Part shown: piece after piece, positions 3,829-6,643 of the stretch
Layout: every line of letters starts with the position of its first letter
How positions within the stretch are numbered: position 1 is the stretch's first letter
Source: Chloroflexota bacterium
Lineage (GTDB): Bacteria > Chloroflexota > Dehalococcoidia > Plut-88900
Length of the DNA: 6,643 nucleotides
Assembly (NCBI GenBank): GCA_022566235.1
Contig: JADFJI010000131.1
Location: 1 to 6,643, forward strand
Direction: 5' to 3'
Program-made: the position numbers and the translations under genes
The notes under the pieces: model-generated
Seen by the model: only the letters and a program-made list of their open reading frames with translations
Database searches by the model: none
What the model was told of the DNA's origin: nothing

Positions 3829-6643
3829 ATGAGTTTATCAGGCCTTACTGAATACATAATAAGCCACCCGGAATTCCGGGAGCTCTCAAAGGTCTTCGAG
3901 GGCCGGCCCTCGGCCCGTGGGCAGCCTGTGCGCCGGAGATGGAGGGGTGTCCTCCTCGACTCGGCAAAGCCCTGCCTGATCGCCGCCCTGCACCGGTCTT
4001 TGCAGAGGCCGATGATGATTGTCACCGCCCGTTCGGAATCGGCTAAACACCTACGGGAGCAGCTTGAGTTCTGGGCTGCCGACCCGACGGACCTACACCT
4101 GTTCCCCGAGCCTGATGTGCGGCCATACGAACGCCAGTCTTGGGGGACGTCAGTAGCCCTGGATAGGCTGAGGGTATTGGACCTGCTGACCCGGCATCAG
4201 AACGGGGCGCCGATCGTGGTCCTTAGCCTCTCGGCGCTGATGGTGAGGACTCCAACCAAGGAATATTTCTCCGAATCATCAAGGGTTATAAAGCTGGGGG
4301 CAAAGGTTGACCCGTCGGCTCTGCTGGAATGGATGGTGGACCTGGGGTATGAGGCCGATACGGCGGTGGAGGTGCCCAGGACCTTCAGCCGGCGGGGCGG
4401 CATCATAGACCTGTTCTCCCCCGCCGAGGAGTACCCGGTTAGACTGGAGTTCTTCGGGAACGAGGTGGAGAGCCTGCGCGCCTTCAACCCCAAAGACCAG
4501 CGGTCCATCGGGCCGGTGGATTCGACTTTCATAATTCCCGCCAGGGAGTCCTTGCTGGATGTGGCCCAAGACCTCGACGTTCAGGAGATCATGGATGGAC
4601 TGGGCCTTTCGGCCTGCTCGCCTGATGCGTCGGAGCGGATCGAGGAGGACCTGAACAGCTACCTTTTAGGCAGCCAGTTCGAGGGCCGGGAGTCCTACGC
4701 CCACCTCTTTTTGCACGGCACGTTCTTCGACTATATACCCAAAGACACCTTGATGGTCCTGGACGACATGACCTCTCTGAAGAGCGCCTACCAGGATATG
4801 GCAGACCAGGCAGAGCGGCTAAAGGACCAGCGGGTCGAAGAGGGAGAGTTGCCCAGGACGTTTCCCAAGCCCTACCCGGACTGGGAGGAGGTGGCCGGGA
4901 AGTTGGATGGTTCCCAAGATAGCCTGTGTTTGGATGGTTGGGAGCGAGATGGGCAGGAATCACATCGTTTCTCGGGCTTCGTGCCTGCCCCCAACTTCGG
5001 CGGCCATCTGAAGATATTCCTGCGGGACCTACGCGGCCTTTTAGATGACGGATTCAAGGTGGCGATCGTGTCCCACCAGGCAAGCCGTCTCTCGGAGTTG
5101 CTTGAGGACGTTGATATCAGGGCCCCGGTCTCTCCGGACGTGACGAAAGCACCGCTTCGTGGGGCTCCGGTCCTCATGCAGGGGTCACTGGCCGAGGGAT
5201 GGATCTTGAACAGACCAGATGGCTCTGAGAATGCGCCCCTGGCCCTGCTCACCGACAAGGAGATTTTCGGTTTCACCAAGCAGCGAAGGGCCACCCGCAA
5301 ACGACCGGTTCGGCAAGAGGCCTTCGTCTCCGAGCTGACCGTCGGTGACCATGTTGTGCACGTCGATCACGGCATCGGCCGGTTCGTGGGGGTGACGACG
5401 ATGCGCCGGGACGAGGGGGAGCGGGAGTACCTGACCCTGGAGTATGCCGATGGAGCCAAGCTGTACGTCCCAAACGATAGCGTAGACAGGGTGTCGCCCT
5501 ACATCGGGCCGGGAGACAGGCCCCCTCCGCTGACGCGCCTGGGGAGTCAGGAGTGGTCTCGGGCCAAGAGAAAAGTCAAGGAGTCGGCAGAGGCCATCGC
5601 CAAAGAGCTGCTGGCCCTCTATGCCAGGCGTGAGGTGAAGACCGGCTATGCCTTCTCCCCGGATTCGGCCTGGCTCCAGGAATTGGAGGCGTCATTCCCT
5701 TACGTGGAGACCCCAGACCAGTTGGAGACCATCCGAGAGGTGAAGGTGGATATGGAGCGGCCCCGGCCCATGGACCGGCTGGTATGTGGCGACGTCGGCT
5801 ATGGTAAGACCGAGGTGGCCCTAAGGGCAGCCTTCAAGGCTGTCCTTGACGGGAGGCAGGTGGCCCTTCTAGTCCCCACAACGGTCCTCGCTCAACAGCA
5901 TTTTCAGACCTTCCAGGAAAGGCTGAAGGCGTTTCCTGTGGAGATCGAAGTGCTGAGCCGGTTTCGGTCCCAGAAAGACCAGAAGAAAGTCGTAGAGCGG
6001 CTGGAGGCCGGGACCGTGGACATCTGTATAGGCACCCACAGGCTGCTTCAGAAGGATGTCCGGTTCAAAGACCTGGGCCTGGTGATCATCGACGAGGAGC
6101 AGCGCTTCGGGGTTACTCACAAAGAGAGGCTCAAGAGGATGAGGGAGCAGGTGGACGTTCTCACCCTGAGCGCTACGCCCATCCCCCGTACCCTTCACAT
6201 GTCTCTGGTGGGAGTCCGGGATATGAGCACTATGGAAACGCCTCCGGAGGAGCGGCTTCCCATCAAGACCTACGTGCAGGAGTACAGCGACGATGTGGTC
6301 CGGGAAGCGATTATGAGGGAGATAGAGAGGGGCGGGCAGATCTTTTTCGTCCACAACAGGGTCCAGACCATCGAGGCCCTTGCCCAGCGGTTGCGGAGGC
6401 TGGTGCCCAACGCCCAGATCGTCGTGGCCCACGGCCAGATGCCGGAGAATCAGTTGGAGTCGGTGATGGTTGATTTCGTCGAGGGCCAATACGATGTGCT
6501 GGTCTGCACCACCATCATCGAGTCCGGCCTGGACATCCCCAACGTGAACACCCTGATCGTCAACCGGGCGGATACCTTCGGGCTGGCCCAGCTCTACCAG
6601 CTTAGAGGCAGGGTCGGGAGGAGCGCCCGGCGGGCCTACTCGT
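3829..6643 (+). CDS. mfd: Transcription-repair coupling factor Mfd (3' end outside window)
   Basis: An open frame of 938 codons from ATG 3829 to the window edge. Mfd is a DNA translocase that binds RNA polymerase stalled at lesions, pushes it off and recruits UvrA. Visible in order: the UvrB-like module (residues about 1-350), including FSRRGGIIDLFSP (186-198) and RLEFFGNEVESLR (205-217); the RNA-polymerase-interacting domain from VGDHVVHVDHGIGRFVG (505-521) to about 570; then the RecG-like helicase motor with ETPDQ (627-631), Walker A GDVGYGKT (654-661), PTTVLAQQHF (643+ region, about 683-692), DEEQ box (755-758), SATPIPRTL (781-789), TTIIESGLDIPNVNT (894-908) and QLRGRVGR (924-931). E. coli Mfd has 1148 residues, so roughly 210-240 are missing: the TRG motif and the autoinhibitory domain 7. 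The frame upstream closes at TAG 3805, so ATG 3829 is the first ATG; its Shine-Dalgarno (GGGGA, 3 nt away) is weak. At least eight isoleucines are ATA codons, two of them adjacent (residues 10-11), so translation needs TilS-modified tRNA or an equivalent. Confidence 0.97.
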   Translation, partial: MSLSGLTEYIISHPEFRELSKVFEGRPSARGQPVRRRWRGVLLDSAKPCLIAALHRSLQRPMMIVTARSESAKHLREQLEFWAADPTDLHLFPEPDVRPYERQSWGTSVALDRLRVLDLLTRHQNGAPIVVLSLSALMVRTPTKEYFSESSRVIKLGAKVDPSALLEWMVDLGYEADTAVEVPRTFSRRGGIIDLFSPAEEYPVRLEFFGNEVESLRAFNPKDQRSIGPVDSTFIIPARESLLDVAQDLDVQEIMDGLGLSACSPDASERIEEDLNSYLLGSQFEGRESYAHLFLHGTFFDYIPKDTLMVLDDMTSLKSAYQDMADQAERLKDQRVEEGELPRTFPKPYPDWEEVAGKLDGSQDSLCLDGWERDGQESHRFSGFVPAPNFGGHLKIFLRDLRGLLDDGFKVAIVSHQASRLSELLEDVDIRAPVSPDVTKAPLRGAPVLMQGSLAEGWILNRPDGSENAPLALLTDKEIFGFTKQRRATRKRPVRQEAFVSELTVGDHVVHVDHGIGRFVGVTTMRRDEGEREYLTLEYADGAKLYVPNDSVDRVSPYIGPGDRPPPLTRLGSQEWSRAKRKVKESAEAIAKELLALYARREVKTGYAFSPDSAWLQELEASFPYVETPDQLETIREVKVDMERPRPMDRLVCGDVGYGKTEVALRAAFKAVLDGRQVALLVPTTVLAQQHFQTFQERLKAFPVEIEVLSRFRSQKDQKKVVERLEAGTVDICIGTHRLLQKDVRFKDLGLVIIDEEQRFGVTHKERLKRMREQVDVLTLSATPIPRTLHMSLVGVRDMSTMETPPEERLPIKTYVQEYSDDVVREAIMREIERGGQIFFVHNRVQTIEALAQRLRRLVPNAQIVVAHGQMPENQLESVMVDFVEGQYDVLVCTTIIESGLDIPNVNTLIVNRADTFGLAQLYQLRGRVGRSARRAYS

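Noticed and set aside
4197..5473. Several minus-strand open frames of 60-140 codons
   Set aside because: They lie antisense to mfd, whose plus-strand frame encodes continuous conserved Mfd domains; the antisense products are low-complexity and resemble nothing.
5869..6489. A 206-codon minus-strand open frame
   Set aside because: It is the shadow of the helicase motor of mfd; GC-rich coding DNA often keeps an antisense frame open, and the Mfd motifs in this stretch are unambiguous.

Overview
This is a bacterial chromosomal window of ordinary housekeeping genes with about 60% G+C. It uses GTG and TTG starts and many AGG arginine codons, and carries no mobile elements, tRNAs, rRNAs or CRISPR. 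The gene mix and protein style (UbiA, TilS, a short histidine phosphatase, a CNNM/CorC membrane protein, and an Mfd with a DEEQ box) would fit Chloroflexota, perhaps Dehalococcoidia. That placement is an impression from composition and protein style, not a demonstrated assignment.

Layout: (1) 1-217 (+) is the 3' end of a UbiA-family prenyltransferase gene. (2) 240-1433 (-) is tilS, converging on it with a 22-bp gap. (3) 1436-2047 (-) is a histidine phosphatase (phosphoglycerate-mutase-like) gene, 2 bp upstream of tilS. (4) 2116-3372 (-) is a CNNM/CorC transporter-like gene. (5) 3373-3828 is a 456-bp divergent intergenic region. (6) 3829 to the window end (+) is mfd, whose frame stays open for 938 codons and runs off the edge.

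The three minus-strand genes probably form one transcription unit, corC-like > phosphatase > tilS. A possible internal promoter precedes the phosphatase. The tight phosphatase-tilS junction, with the tilS Shine-Dalgarno inside the phosphatase gene, suggests coupled translation. The products have no shared pathway: ion homeostasis, a phosphatase of unknown substrate, and tRNA-Ile2 lysidine modification. mfd is transcribed divergently and acts in transcription-coupled repair.

I see no clear undescribed system. Points worth a second look: a 30-codon ORF in front of mfd whose stop codon lies in a terminator-like hairpin (possible attenuator); a TilS that stops just where its C-terminal CTD2 domain should begin; a 21-bp tandem duplication inside tilS; and inverted and direct repeats in the corC-side leader.
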